Below, piece after piece: positions 15,786 through 26,164 of a stretch of DNA of 64,000 nucleotides (its first letter is position 1; each line of letters begins with the position of its first letter). This DNA comes from Glutamicibacter sp. JL.03c. GTDB taxonomy: Bacteria > Actinomycetota > Actinomycetes > Actinomycetales > Micrococcaceae. A program made the position numbers and the translations under genes. The notes beneath the pieces are model-generated. The model was not told the DNA's origin. It saw only the letters and a list, made by a program, of their open reading frames with translations, and did no database searches. The DNA lies in assembly GCF_025854375.1 (NCBI RefSeq), contig NZ_CP107575.1, positions 186,001-250,000 on the forward strand, read 5' to 3'.

Positions 15786-17006
15786 ATGAGCGCGTCTGCT
15801 ATCGACTGGTCCAACGCAACCCGTCGCGCCCAGCAGGCGCGAGAGCTGCTTTCCGCACGCGAAGCTGGACTTGGTGAATTGCCACTGCGCAATGATGTGC
15901 GCGAATCCTGGAAACGATCTTTGGCGCAAAGTGATCTGGTTCAAGGCCCGCCGGTACTCAGTGATGACAGGTTGCGCCTTGCCCGGGAGCGCAGCGAGCT
16001 CCAGCGGATCTGGCCAGTGTTCGAGAAATTGCTGGTTCCGGCCGCGACGGATGCCAACCTTCTGGTCGCCCTCGCCGATGCCGGCGGAACCTTGCTGTGG
16101 GTTGCGGGCAGCAATAGCTCGATGAGCCAGGCCGAGCACGTCGGCTTCATGGCAGGCGCCGACTGGGCAGAAAAGTCAGTGGGGACATCGGCCCCCGGAA
16201 TGGCTCTAGCTACAGGTTCGGGATCGCAGGTTTCTGGTGCCGAACATCTTTATGAGCAGGCCCAGCAGTACAGCTGCTCGGCGGTACCCATCCGCGATCC
16301 GCGTAGCGGCCAGGTGATCGGAGCGATCGATCTCACCGGCGGCCCGGAAGCCATTGCCACCCACTCGCTGCCGCTGTTGCAGGCGGCCGTGATGGCAGCC
16401 GAAACCCAGCTCCTGCTTCCCGGCGCCGGAGTTGTGGCCGACCCTGACTACCTGGATTTGAGCCGGCCCGATGGAGCACATCTGGGATCCCATGCCGTTT
16501 CTCTGCGCCACGCCGAGATCCTGACCCTTTTGGCCCAGCATCGCGATGGCCTGACCAGCGCGCAGCTGGTTGATGAGCTCTTCGAACGCCCGGACTCCGC
16601 CGCCGAAGGCACCGTTCGCGCCGAAATGGTTCGGCTGCGCAAGGTCTTGGCTGCCTCTCCGGGTCGTTCCCTCACCTCGCGTCCCTACCGTCTGCAGTGG
16701 GAACTTCAAACAACCCTTGGCCGGCTTCGCCGAGCTCTGGAACAGGGCGATGTCGGCTCGGCGCTTCAGCTATTCGCCCCGGGGATGCTCGAACGCTCGC
16801 AGGCACCAGGCGTACTTGCCTTGCGCTACCGCGCCGAAGCAGCGCTGCGCGAGTTGGTCATGGACCGGGGCAGCGCCCAGCAACTGCTGAGCCTCGGTCG
16901 CCAGCTGGCCGATTCCAGTCTGCTGCGCGCGGCCTTGCGCGAACTTCCGGCTGAGTCGCCGGCCCGCTCGCTGATCGTCGCCGAGATCCAGGAGCTCGAA
17001 TCCTGA
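15786..17006 (+). CDS. GAF-domain transcriptional regulator
   Basis: A 406-residue cytoplasmic regulator. The N-terminal two-thirds resembles the sensor of AcoR-type activators (NDVRESWKRSLAQSDL, then a GAF domain with AGADWAEKSVGTSAPGMALA and YSCSAVPIRDPRSGQVIGAI). It lacks the sigma-54 AAA+ module. Instead, residues around 235-290 form a winged helix (HAEILTLLAQHRDGLTSAQL and EGTVRAEMVRLRKVL). Proteins of this layout lie beside aldehyde dehydrogenases in actinobacteria. It is 113 bases upstream of such a gene on the same strand and probably activates it. Ribosome site AAGGGGGA precedes ATG 15786. Confidence 0.85.
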   Translation: MSASAIDWSNATRRAQQARELLSAREAGLGELPLRNDVRESWKRSLAQSDLVQGPPVLSDDRLRLARERSELQRIWPVFEKLLVPAATDANLLVALADAGGTLLWVAGSNSSMSQAEHVGFMAGADWAEKSVGTSAPGMALATGSGSQVSGAEHLYEQAQQYSCSAVPIRDPRSGQVIGAIDLTGGPEAIATHSLPLLQAAVMAAETQLLLPGAGVVADPDYLDLSRPDGAHLGSHAVSLRHAEILTLLAQHRDGLTSAQLVDELFERPDSAAEGTVRAEMVRLRKVLAASPGRSLTSRPYRLQWELQTTLGRLRRALEQGDVGSALQLFAPGMLERSQAPGVLALRYRAEAALRELVMDRGSAQQLLSLGRQLADSSLLRAALRELPAESPARSLIVAEIQELES

Positions 17007-17044
17007 ATCGCCGCACCGCAATGCAACCTGCCTGCAACGTTCGC

Positions 17045-17058
17045 GTGACTACAGTCAC
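17045..17058. promoter_or_regulatory. Dyad in front of the aldehyde dehydrogenase
   Basis: GTGAC-TACA-GTCAC is a perfect 5-bp dyad 62 bases before the dehydrogenase start. A second dyad, CCGCG/CGCGG (17069-17088), follows. Both are candidate binding sites for the adjacent GAF-domain regulator. Confidence 0.45.
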
Positions 17059-17119
17059 ACTCAAGAGGCCGCGGAGGCGAATTCGCGGCATCAGTCACTG
17101 ACAAAGGAGTCATGTAGCC

Positions 17120-18643
<1,524 letters not shown>

Positions 18644-18683
18644 GCCGGAAACTGCCCCAAAAAACATCAACATCACGTAGACC

Positions 18684-18768
18684 TCGAAGGTGCGGGGTCG
18701 AGGAGAGTAGTATCCGGGAGGCGATTGGACTCAATTCCCGGATACGCCCCGATGCCTCGCACCTTCGA
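18684..18768. repeat. Long imperfect inverted repeat between the dehydrogenase genes
   Basis: The outer arms TCGAAGGTGCG (18684-18694) and CGCACCTTCGA (18758-18768) pair perfectly over 11 bp. Inside them, GTATCCGGGA (18710-18719) and TCCCGGATAC (18736-18745) pair over 10 bp. The 85-base cruciform fills most of the gap between the aldehyde and alcohol dehydrogenase genes. No T-run follows, so it may be a processing or stabilising element, or a small palindromic repeat family. Confidence 0.75.
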
Positions 18769-18791
18769 AGCCCATGCAAAGGACAAAGTAC

Positions 18792-19823
18792 ATGAGCACG
18801 ATGAAAGCTGCAATAGTTGAAGGCTTCGGCGAAGAATTCCACGTGAAGGACACCGCCATCCCCGAACCGGGCCCCAATCAGGTGCTGGTCAAGCTGATCG
18901 CCTCCGGTGTGTGCCACACGGACTTGCACGCCGCCGAAGGTGATTGGCCAGTCAAGCCCAAGCTTCCACTGATCCCAGGTCACGAGGGCGTCGGAATTGT
19001 CGAGAAAATCGGCGATCAGGTCACCGAAGTCGCCGTGGGCGACCTCATCGGCAACGCCTGGTTGGCCAGTGCCTGCGGGCACTGCCAATACTGCCGTACC
19101 GGTTGGGAGACGCTGTGCGAGTCGCAAGCCAACGGCGGCTATTCGGTGGATGGTTCCTTTGGCGAATACATGCTGGTTGATGCCCGTTATGCGGCGCATA
19201 TCCCTGAAGGATCGGACCCTCACGAAATCGCCCCGGTGCTCTGCGCCGGCGTGACGGTGTACAAGGGGCTGAAGATGACCGAAGTCAAGCCCGGCCAATG
19301 GGTCGCGATCTCGGGCATTGGCGGACTGGGACACATTGCCGTGCAGTATGCCGTTGCCATGGGTATGCGAGTGATCGCCATCGACGTTGCGGATGACAAG
19401 CTGGCCTTGGCCACCAAGCACGGTGCGGAAATCACCGTGAACGCCTTCGCGCAGGACCCGGCCGAAGTGATCCAGGAGAAGGTCGGCGGAACGCACGGGG
19501 TGCTGGTCACCTCGGTGCATCCAAAGGCTTTCGGCCAAGCGATCGGCATGACCCGGCGCGGCGGAACGATCGTGTTCAACGGGTTGCCTGCAGGCGATTT
19601 CCCGGCGCCGATCTTCGACATCGTGCTCAAGGGCCTGACCATTCGAGGTTCGATCGTTGGTACCCGGCAGGACATGATCGAAGCCCTGGAATTCTACGCG
19701 GCAGGGAAGATCAAACCGACCTTCCATACCCGTCCGATCGAAGATATTAATGCCGTCTTTGACGAAATGCGCCATGCCAAGATCGATGGCCGCGTCGTGA
19801 TCGACTACACCGGCAGCAAGTAA
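18792..19823 (+). CDS. adhP: Zinc-dependent alcohol dehydrogenase, AdhP type
   Basis: A 343-residue medium-chain alcohol dehydrogenase converting primary alcohols such as ethanol to aldehydes with NAD. Catalytic zinc ligands are Cys41 in SGVCHTDLHAAEGDWP and His64 in GHEGVG. The structural zinc loop is CGHCQYCRTGWETLC, and the NAD fold has GIGGLGHIAVQYA. I chose ATG 18792 after AAAGGA, rather than the earlier in-frame ATG at 18774. It follows the aldehyde dehydrogenase gene after a structured gap, which fits a joint ethanol oxidation role. Confidence 0.94.
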   Translation: MSTMKAAIVEGFGEEFHVKDTAIPEPGPNQVLVKLIASGVCHTDLHAAEGDWPVKPKLPLIPGHEGVGIVEKIGDQVTEVAVGDLIGNAWLASACGHCQYCRTGWETLCESQANGGYSVDGSFGEYMLVDARYAAHIPEGSDPHEIAPVLCAGVTVYKGLKMTEVKPGQWVAISGIGGLGHIAVQYAVAMGMRVIAIDVADDKLALATKHGAEITVNAFAQDPAEVIQEKVGGTHGVLVTSVHPKAFGQAIGMTRRGGTIVFNGLPAGDFPAPIFDIVLKGLTIRGSIVGTRQDMIEALEFYAAGKIKPTFHTRPIEDINAVFDEMRHAKIDGRVVIDYTGSK

Positions 19824-19970
19824 GCCCATCCGTGTCGCCCGGGCCGGGGCCGCCCTCTTTCGGCGTTCCAGCCCGGGCGGCGTGTTTTTGACCCACCGTG
19901 GACTACCGGGATTAAAAAGAGGACACTGGCCACAATGCAGTTAACCCATGAAGAAGTGCAGGAGCGAACC

Positions 19971-20384
19971 ATGAGCACCGTGACCGAAACCAAAGCCACC
20001 ATTCCCGGGGAAGGTTTCTCGCGAGTTGCGTTCGCCCCCGAAGCCATGGAGCTGCTACGCAAACTCTGGGGCATTCACGGGCCGCTGATGTTCCACCAAT
20101 CCGGGGGCTGCTGCGATGGCTCCTCGCCCATGTGCTATCCGGCCGGGGAATTCCGCACCGGCGGCTCGGATATCCTGCTCGGCGTGCTCCCGCTGGATGA
20201 CGGTGCCGGGGGTGTCCTGGGCGAGATCGACTTCTGGATGTCCAAGGAGCAATTCGAATACTGGAAGCACACCAAGCTCACCGTCGATGTGGTGACCGGC
20301 CGCGGTTCCGGGTTCTCGGTGGAAGCCCCTGAAGGCAAACGCTTTTTGATTCGCAGCCAGATCATCGAGTTCCCCGCCAGCTAG
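19971..20384 (+). CDS. DUF779 domain protein
   Basis: A 137-residue cytoplasmic protein of the DUF779 family. Conserved parts are LMFHQSGGCCDGSSPMCYPA, a Cys pair likely to be structural or metal-binding, and IDFWMSKEQFEYWKHTKLTV. The biochemical role is unknown, but DUF779 genes are habitually next to acetaldehyde dehydrogenases, as here. I chose ATG 19971 after AGGAGC. An in-frame ATG at 19935 would add 12 residues. Confidence 0.85.
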   Translation: MSTVTETKATIPGEGFSRVAFAPEAMELLRKLWGIHGPLMFHQSGGCCDGSSPMCYPAGEFRTGGSDILLGVLPLDDGAGGVLGEIDFWMSKEQFEYWKHTKLTVDVVTGRGSGFSVEAPEGKRFLIRSQIIEFPAS

Positions 20385-20393
20385 GAGCGCTTC

Positions 20394-20816
20394 ATGCTTG
20401 GTCCCACGGTTTATATCCTCTTCCCGGGCACGGCTCGGCAAGCGCTGGACTTCTACCAGGAGATTTTCGGTGGCGAACTCGCCCTGTACACCCTGGAGGA
20501 ATTCAACCGCACCGACGGGGATCCCCAGGCCATCGCCCACGGGGAGCTGACCGGGCAGGTGTGCCTCGGCGGCGCCGATGCCTCCGCCATGGACCGCCCG
20601 TTGCGCGCCGAGGGCATGATGCTCTCACTGCTGGGCACCGCGCAACCAGAGGTGCTGCACCAGTGGTTCGACAAGCTCAGTGCCGGCGGCGAAGTGATCG
20701 ACCCGCTCACCGAAAAGCCCTGGGGCGCCGTTGACGGGCAGGTGCGCGACCGCCATGGAGTGCACTGGCTGATCGGCTATGAGCCGGAGAACCGCGAGAG
20801 CCAAGCGCCCAGCTGA
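20394..20816 (+). CDS. VOC/glyoxalase-like protein, PhnB type
   Basis: A 140-residue protein of the vicinal-oxygen-chelate fold, close to the PhnB-like group (VYILFPGTARQALDFYQEIF opening, WGAVDGQVRDRHGVHWLI close). Enzymatic role and metal are not predictable from the sequence. It starts nine bases after the DUF779 stop, with AGGAGC as ribosome site, and belongs to the same transcript. Confidence 0.88.
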   Translation: MLGPTVYILFPGTARQALDFYQEIFGGELALYTLEEFNRTDGDPQAIAHGELTGQVCLGGADASAMDRPLRAEGMMLSLLGTAQPEVLHQWFDKLSAGGEVIDPLTEKPWGAVDGQVRDRHGVHWLIGYEPENRESQAPS

Positions 20817-21007
20817 TGTTGCCGCTCTGTTCGGCACTGGCACCTGCCGGCGCCCGCCTAGGCACTAGCTGCGGCCAGCACCGCATCGAATCCACACCCG
20901 GTGCCGGCCTTCGACGCCGGCCGATCGAAAACCGCAGAATGGAACTGGGCCGCGGCCAGCGTCCTGGTTGCCATCGCCCTGGGCATCAAACTTAGAAAGG
21001 CCGACGC

Positions 21008-22411
21008 ATGAGCGAGAACCACAACTACGATCTGATCGTCATCGGAGCCGGCCCGGTCGGCGAAAATGTCGCGGACTACGCCGCCCGGCAGTCTCTGAGC
21101 GTGGCCATCATCGAATCCGAACTGGTCGGCGGCGAATGCTCCTATTGGGCCTGCATGCCCTCCAAGGCTCTGCTGCGCAGCGGCCATGCGCTGCGCGCGG
21201 CCCAGCGGCTGCCCGGAGCACGCCAGGGCATCACCGGAAAGCTCGATGCCGACGCCGTTTTGGCGCGCCGCACCGAATTCACCAGCGGCTGGAAGGACGA
21301 CGGGCAGGTCCGATGGCTGGACTCCGCCGGAATCGACCTGATCCGCGGCCGCGGACGGTTAGCCGGCCCGGGCAAGGTGCAGGTCGGCGAGCGGGTCTAC
21401 AGCGCCCGCGCCGTAGCGCTGGCCACCGGGTCGATCCCCACGCTGCCGGAGATCACCGGCCTGGCCGAAGCGCGGCCTTGGGGCACCCGCGAAATCACCT
21501 CAGCGCAGCAAGTTCCGGACTCCCTGATCGTGCTCGGCGGCGGGGTGGCGGGCACCGAAATGGCCCTGGCCTTCGCCAGCCTCGGATCGAGTGTCACGCT
21601 GGTCTCGCGTTCGGCGCTGCTGGGCCGAGAGGAGCCCTTCGTCGCCGACCATGTGGCCGCCGGCCTGAAGGAAGCCGGGGTGGAAGTTCGCCTCGGGGCC
21701 AAGCCCACTAAGGTGTGCCGGGCCCAGGACGGAACCATCACCCTGGGGCTCGATGACGGGTCAACGGTGCAGGGCCGCGAACTGGTGGTGGCGGCCGGTC
21801 GCGCCCCGGCCACCCTCGACCTGGGCCTGGAGGCCCTCGGCCTGGATGCGAAGCTCAGCGTGGATGACACCATGCTGGTGGCGGGCACCGACTGGCTCTA
21901 CGCCGCCGGCGATGTGAATGGCCGGGCCCTGCTGACCCATCAGGGCAAATACCAAGCTCGCATTGCCGGGGAAGCGATCGCCGCACGGCTGAATGGAACC
22001 GAGCTGGCTGCCGGGCCATGGGGCGCGCATGCTGCCACCGCCGATCATCACGCCGTGCCGCGGGTGATCTTCACCGACCCCGAGGTGGCCGCCGTGGGGC
22101 TGACCGAAGCCCAGGCGCGCGAGGCCGGCTTCGCGGTGCGCACCGTGGCCTACGACCTGGGCAGCGTGGCCGGGGCCGGCCTTCACGCCGATGGCTATGC
22201 CGGGCGCGCCCAGCTGGTGATCGACCAGGACCGCCAGGTGATCCTCGGTGCCACCTTTGTCGGCCAGGACGTGGCCGAGCTGCTGCACGCGGCGACCATT
22301 GCGATCGTCGGCTCAGTTCCGCTGGATCGGCTGTGGCATGCGGTGCCAGCCTATCCGACGATGAGCGAAATCTGGCTGCGCCTACTTGAGGCCTGCCGCC
22401 AGGCGGTCTAG
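21008..22411 (+). CDS. FAD/NAD(P) pyridine nucleotide-disulfide oxidoreductase
   Basis: A 467-residue flavoprotein of the dihydrolipoamide/mercuric reductase superfamily. It has the FAD loop GAGPVGENV, redox cysteines 44 and 49 in GGECSYWACMPSK, the NAD loop GGGVAGTEMALAF, FAD motif DWLYAAGDVNGRALLTHQGK, and the dimer-interface end HAVPAYPTMSEIW. The CSYWAC spacing is that of a subgroup with unassigned substrate, so I give no specific function. AGAAAGG precedes ATG 21008. Its 3' end overlaps the convergent GntR gene by 30 bases. Confidence 0.9.
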   Translation: MSENHNYDLIVIGAGPVGENVADYAARQSLSVAIIESELVGGECSYWACMPSKALLRSGHALRAAQRLPGARQGITGKLDADAVLARRTEFTSGWKDDGQVRWLDSAGIDLIRGRGRLAGPGKVQVGERVYSARAVALATGSIPTLPEITGLAEARPWGTREITSAQQVPDSLIVLGGGVAGTEMALAFASLGSSVTLVSRSALLGREEPFVADHVAAGLKEAGVEVRLGAKPTKVCRAQDGTITLGLDDGSTVQGRELVVAAGRAPATLDLGLEALGLDAKLSVDDTMLVAGTDWLYAAGDVNGRALLTHQGKYQARIAGEAIAARLNGTELAAGPWGAHAATADHHAVPRVIFTDPEVAAVGLTEAQAREAGFAVRTVAYDLGSVAGAGLHADGYAGRAQLVIDQDRQVILGATFVGQDVAELLHAATIAIVGSVPLDRLWHAVPAYPTMSEIWLRLLEACRQAV

Positions 22412-23047
22412 GTGCGCGGCCAGCCGGGTGCTGGCATTCTCCAGGTGCTGGGCCAGCAGCTCGGCGGCGCCCTGCTGGTCGCCGGCGGCGATCTTCTCCA
22501 GCAACCGGGCATGCTCGTTGGCGATATCGGCGGTGTCCAGCAGCGTCGCGTCCTGGACCTGGGTCATGCACAGGCGGATTTCGTCGCTGAGCTGTCCGTA
22601 GATCGCGCTGGTGCGCTCGGAATCCAGGGCCTGGACCAGCGCACTGTGGAAGCGGACATCGGGATCGACAATCTGGATCGGCGAGGCCTCGCTCAGGGCG
22701 GTGATTTCCGCGTTGGCTTCCCGCGCGGCACCGGGAACCTGCCCGGTGCTGGCGAGCAGGCGGACCGCTTCGGCCTCGATGATCGCGCGGGTGCGGTAGA
22801 TGTCGCGGGCATCGGCCGAGGTCAACCGTGTGACCCGGGCGCTCTGATGGGCGTTGCGGGTGAGCAGTCCGCTGGCCACGAGGTTCTCCAGCGCGGCCTT
22901 GGCGGTAGGACGGGCCACCTCATAATGGGTGGCCACATCGACTTCGCCCAAGGGGGTGCCGGGAGCCAGCTCGCCGCTGAAGATGCGGGTGCGCAGCGAG
23001 GCGATGACGGCCTGCACCACCGAAACCACTCCTAATCGGGCTGCCAC
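22382..23047 (-). CDS. GntR-family (FadR/FCD) regulator
   Basis: A 221-residue repressor. The N-terminal winged helix is VDVATHYEVARPTAKAALEN, followed by LVASGLLTRNAHQSARVTRL. The C-terminal FCD domain binds carboxylic acids through metal-coordinating residues in IVDPDVRFHSALVQ and the later NEHARLLEKI. I chose GTG 23047, which has AAAGGA just upstream; a longer open frame reaches 23218 across the promoter. It is divergent from the FAD/Fe-S dehydrogenase gene and is the likely regulator of it, as LldR-type proteins are of lactate dehydrogenases. Confidence 0.88.
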   Translation of the reverse strand: MAARLGVVSVVQAVIASLRTRIFSGELAPGTPLGEVDVATHYEVARPTAKAALENLVASGLLTRNAHQSARVTRLTSADARDIYRTRAIIEAEAVRLLASTGQVPGAAREANAEITALSEASPIQIVDPDVRFHSALVQALDSERTSAIYGQLSDEIRLCMTQVQDATLLDTADIANEHARLLEKIAAGDQQGAAELLAQHLENASTRLAAHLDRLAAGLK

Positions 23048-23117
23048 GTGTTTCCTTTCGGGCCAAGAAAATAACCTCACAAGTATCCCATGAATCGTAC
23101 TACCATTGGTTGTGTAC

Positions 23118-23128
23118 TTGTTAGACAA
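23118..23128. promoter_or_regulatory. LldR-like GntR operator
   Basis: TTGTTAGACAA fits the TNGTNNNACNA pattern described for corynebacterial LldR and related FCD regulators. It lies in the divergent gap between the GntR gene and the FAD/Fe-S dehydrogenase gene, 48 bases before the latter's start. Binding is inferred. Confidence 0.6.
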
Positions 23129-23175
23129 TTTTCTTCTTGGGCAGTAACCACCTGCCCGCGACACAGGAGCGCACC

Positions 23176-26007
23176 ATGGCATTGAGCACGCCAGCACTCG
23201 GCGAACCAACGGTTTCACCCAGTATTCTCGACCTCGTTGGCGAACCGGGCCGCGTCAAGACCCGTTCCATCGACCGCGTCGCCTACGCCTCGGATGCCTC
23301 GCACTACCTGTACACCCCGCAGGCGGTGATCCTCGCCAAGGACGCCGCTGAAGTCGCCGCCCTGCTGCACGCCGCGGCCAGCAAGAACCAGCCGGTCACC
23401 CTGCGCTCTGGCGGGACCTCGCTGGCCGGCCAAGCCAGCGGCGACGGGCTGATGATCGACGTGCGCCGCAATTTCCGCGGCATCCAGGTCCTGGATGACG
23501 GGGCGCGCGTGCGCGTAGAGCCCGGCGCCACGGTCCGCCAGGTCAACGCGCGCCTGGCCGTCTACGGCACCAAGCTCGGCCCGGATCCGGCCAGCGAAGC
23601 GGCCTGCACCATTGGCGGAGTGATCGCCAACAACTCCTCGGGCATGGCCTGCGGCACCGAGTTCAACACCTACCGCACCCTGGAATCGATGACCTTCGTG
23701 CTGCCCTCTGGCACCATGATCAACACCGCCGATCCCGATGCCGACCGCCAACTGGCCGCCGCCGAACCCCAGCTGGTCGCCACCCTGGATCGCCTGCTGG
23801 CTCGCGTGCGCAACAACCCCGCGTCGGTCGCCAAGATCCACAAGCACTTCGCCCTGAAAAACACCATGGGCTATGGGCTGAACGCCTTCCTCGACTTCGA
23901 TACCCCGGCCGAGCTCATGGCCCACCTGATCATCGGCTCCGAAGGCACCTTGGCCTTTGTCGCCGAAGCGGTGTTCCGTACCGTGCCGATCCGCAAGCTG
24001 GCCACCGCCACCCTGGCGGTTTTCGACAATCTCGATCTGGCCACCCGCGCCCTGCCCGAACTCCTGGACTCCGGTGCGGCCACCTTGGAACTGATGGATT
24101 CCACCTCGCTGCGTGTGGGGCAGGAACTGCCTGGCGTCCCCGACGCGATGATGGGCTTCGAGGTCGACCAGCAGGCCGCGCTGCTTGTTGAATACCACGC
24201 GGATACCGCCGAAGAACTTGCCGGGCTGCAGAAGGCCGGCCAGCGCCTGCTGGATTCAGCCGCGCTGCGTGCCCCGTCGCTGCTCTCCCAGGATGCCAAA
24301 AACCGCCAGGCCGCCTGGAAATTCCGCAAGGGCCTTTACGCCTCGGTGGCCGGCGCCCGCGTTTCGGGCACCACTGCCCTGCTCGAAGACGTCGTCGTCC
24401 CGGTTCAGTCGCTGGCCGAAACCTGCGGCAGCCTGCAAGAGCTGTTCACCGAGTACGGCTACGAGGATTCGGTGATCTTCGGGCACGCCAAGGACGGCAA
24501 CATCCACTTCATGCTCACCGACCGCTTCGAGGGCGAGGCAGCGCTGAACCGCTACAACTCCTTCAACGACAAAATGGTTCAGCTGGTCCTGTCCAAGGAC
24601 GGCAACCTGAAGGCCGAGCACGGAACCGGCCGCGCCATGGCGCCCTTTGTCCGCGCCCAGTACGGTGACGAACTCTACGAGGTGCACCTTGAACTCAAAG
24701 CCGCCTGCGACCCGCGGCTGATGATGAACCCGGGCGTGATCATCGACGAAGACCACGCCGCGCACATCCGGAACATCAAGCTCAACGAAACCATCGAGGT
24801 CGAGGCCGACCGCTGCGTGGAATGCGGATATTGCGAGCCGGTCTGCCCCTCCAAGGACTTGACCCTCACCCCGCGCCAGCGCATCGTGGTGCGCCGAGCC
24901 ATCGCGAAGGCCGAGGCCGAAGGGAATGCCGAACTGGCTGCCGAGCTGGAACGCGACTTCGACTACAACGGCGTGCAGACCTGCGCGGTGGACGGCATGT
25001 GCGTCACCGCCTGCCCGGTCGGCATCAACACCGGGCTGATGGTCAAGCGGCTGCGCCGCGAAGATGCGCACCCGGTGCTCGCCGCTGGATTCAAGGCCGC
25101 GGCCAAGGGCTGGGGCCCAGCCACCCGGGTTGGCTCGATGGCGCTGAGCGTGGCCGGCAAGTTCCCCGCTCCGCTGGTTCGCGGCGTCACCGATATGGCG
25201 CGCAAAGTCGTGAGCACCGATGTCATGCCGCGCTATGATGATGATCTTCCAGCCGGTGGTGCCGCGCGCAAGCCGCTGGCCGGCAACCTGGGTGCTGAAG
25301 GCGCCGAGCCGCTGGCTATCTACTTGCCAGCCTGCGTGAATACGATGTTCGGCCCGGCCGGGGAGGGCGAAGGAGTGGCGTCAGCCTTCACCAGGCTGCT
25401 GCACGCGGCCGGCGTTTCGGTCTTCGTTCCGCAGGGTATCGAATCTATGTGTTGCGGTACGCCATGGACCTCCAAGGGCTACGCCGACGGGCACGAAGTG
25501 ATGGCGCAGCGAGTCCTCGACGAGGTGCGTTCGGCCATGCCGGGCAAGAAGTTGCCGGTGATCTCGGATGCGTCCAGCTGCACCGAAGGCTTTGCCCACA
25601 CCCTCGAAGAACAGGGGTATGAAGTCATCGATCTGCTGGCCTTCACCACCCGGAACCTGCTGGATAGGCTGCCTGAGATCGACAAGATCTCCTCGCTCAC
25701 GCTGCACCCCACCTGTTCGTCGACCCAGATGGGCCTGAATCCTGACCTGCAGAGGATCGCGCAGGCCGTGGCGCAGACCGTGAACACCCCGGTGAATTGG
25801 GGCTGTTGTGCTTTCGCGGGGGATCGCGGCATGCTGCATCCGGAACTGACGGATTCGGCCACCGCCCGCGAGGCTGCAGAGGTCCGGGCGCTTGATGCCC
25901 AGGCTCATGCTTCGTGCAACCGCACCTGCGAACTGGGGATGTCTCGGGCGACCGGAAAAGAATACCGCCACGTGGTCGAACTTCTGGCTGAAGCAGCCAC
26001 GAAGTAG
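23176..26007 (+). CDS. FAD-binding and Fe-S 2-hydroxyacid dehydrogenase (D-lactate type)
   Basis: A 943-residue fusion of three modules. Residues 1-530 are a p-cresol-methylhydroxylase-type FAD domain (LRSGGTSLAGQASGDG) with FAD-oxidase C-terminus. Two 4Fe-4S clusters follow (C547 VECGYCEPVCPS and CAVDGMCVTACPVG). The C-terminus has two CCG-type domains (CCGTPW and NWGCCAFAGDRG). This is the YdiJ-like layout that oxidises D-lactate or D-2-hydroxyacids and passes electrons to the membrane quinone pool. GGAGC lies before ATG 23176. The divergent FCD-type regulator supports a hydroxyacid substrate. Confidence 0.92.
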   Translation: MALSTPALGEPTVSPSILDLVGEPGRVKTRSIDRVAYASDASHYLYTPQAVILAKDAAEVAALLHAAASKNQPVTLRSGGTSLAGQASGDGLMIDVRRNFRGIQVLDDGARVRVEPGATVRQVNARLAVYGTKLGPDPASEAACTIGGVIANNSSGMACGTEFNTYRTLESMTFVLPSGTMINTADPDADRQLAAAEPQLVATLDRLLARVRNNPASVAKIHKHFALKNTMGYGLNAFLDFDTPAELMAHLIIGSEGTLAFVAEAVFRTVPIRKLATATLAVFDNLDLATRALPELLDSGAATLELMDSTSLRVGQELPGVPDAMMGFEVDQQAALLVEYHADTAEELAGLQKAGQRLLDSAALRAPSLLSQDAKNRQAAWKFRKGLYASVAGARVSGTTALLEDVVVPVQSLAETCGSLQELFTEYGYEDSVIFGHAKDGNIHFMLTDRFEGEAALNRYNSFNDKMVQLVLSKDGNLKAEHGTGRAMAPFVRAQYGDELYEVHLELKAACDPRLMMNPGVIIDEDHAAHIRNIKLNETIEVEADRCVECGYCEPVCPSKDLTLTPRQRIVVRRAIAKAEAEGNAELAAELERDFDYNGVQTCAVDGMCVTACPVGINTGLMVKRLRREDAHPVLAAGFKAAAKGWGPATRVGSMALSVAGKFPAPLVRGVTDMARKVVSTDVMPRYDDDLPAGGAARKPLAGNLGAEGAEPLAIYLPACVNTMFGPAGEGEGVASAFTRLLHAAGVSVFVPQGIESMCCGTPWTSKGYADGHEVMAQRVLDEVRSAMPGKKLPVISDASSCTEGFAHTLEEQGYEVIDLLAFTTRNLLDRLPEIDKISSLTLHPTCSSTQMGLNPDLQRIAQAVAQTVNTPVNWGCCAFAGDRGMLHPELTDSATAREAAEVRALDAQAHASCNRTCELGMSRATGKEYRHVVELLAEAATK

Positions 26008-26014
26008 TTCCTGC

Positions 26015-26047
26015 GAAGCCACCTGGATGTTCCATCCGGGTGGCTTC
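26015..26047 (+). terminator. Hairpin after the FAD/Fe-S dehydrogenase gene
   Basis: GAAGCCACC and GGTGGCTTC form a 9-bp stem, extended by GGATG/CATCC toward a 3-base loop. It starts eight bases after the stop. The T-run is absent, so termination may be Rho-assisted. Confidence 0.65.
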
Positions 26048-26164
26048 GACGTTGGTGCGAAAAGCACTTATCTGCCTTGGTTCGGTACCAAATACCCTAG
26101 ACGCGCGAAGTGCTGTTCCGAATAGGGTTAAACCTAGTCATCCATGGTGCTCGGAGGGAGCCAA

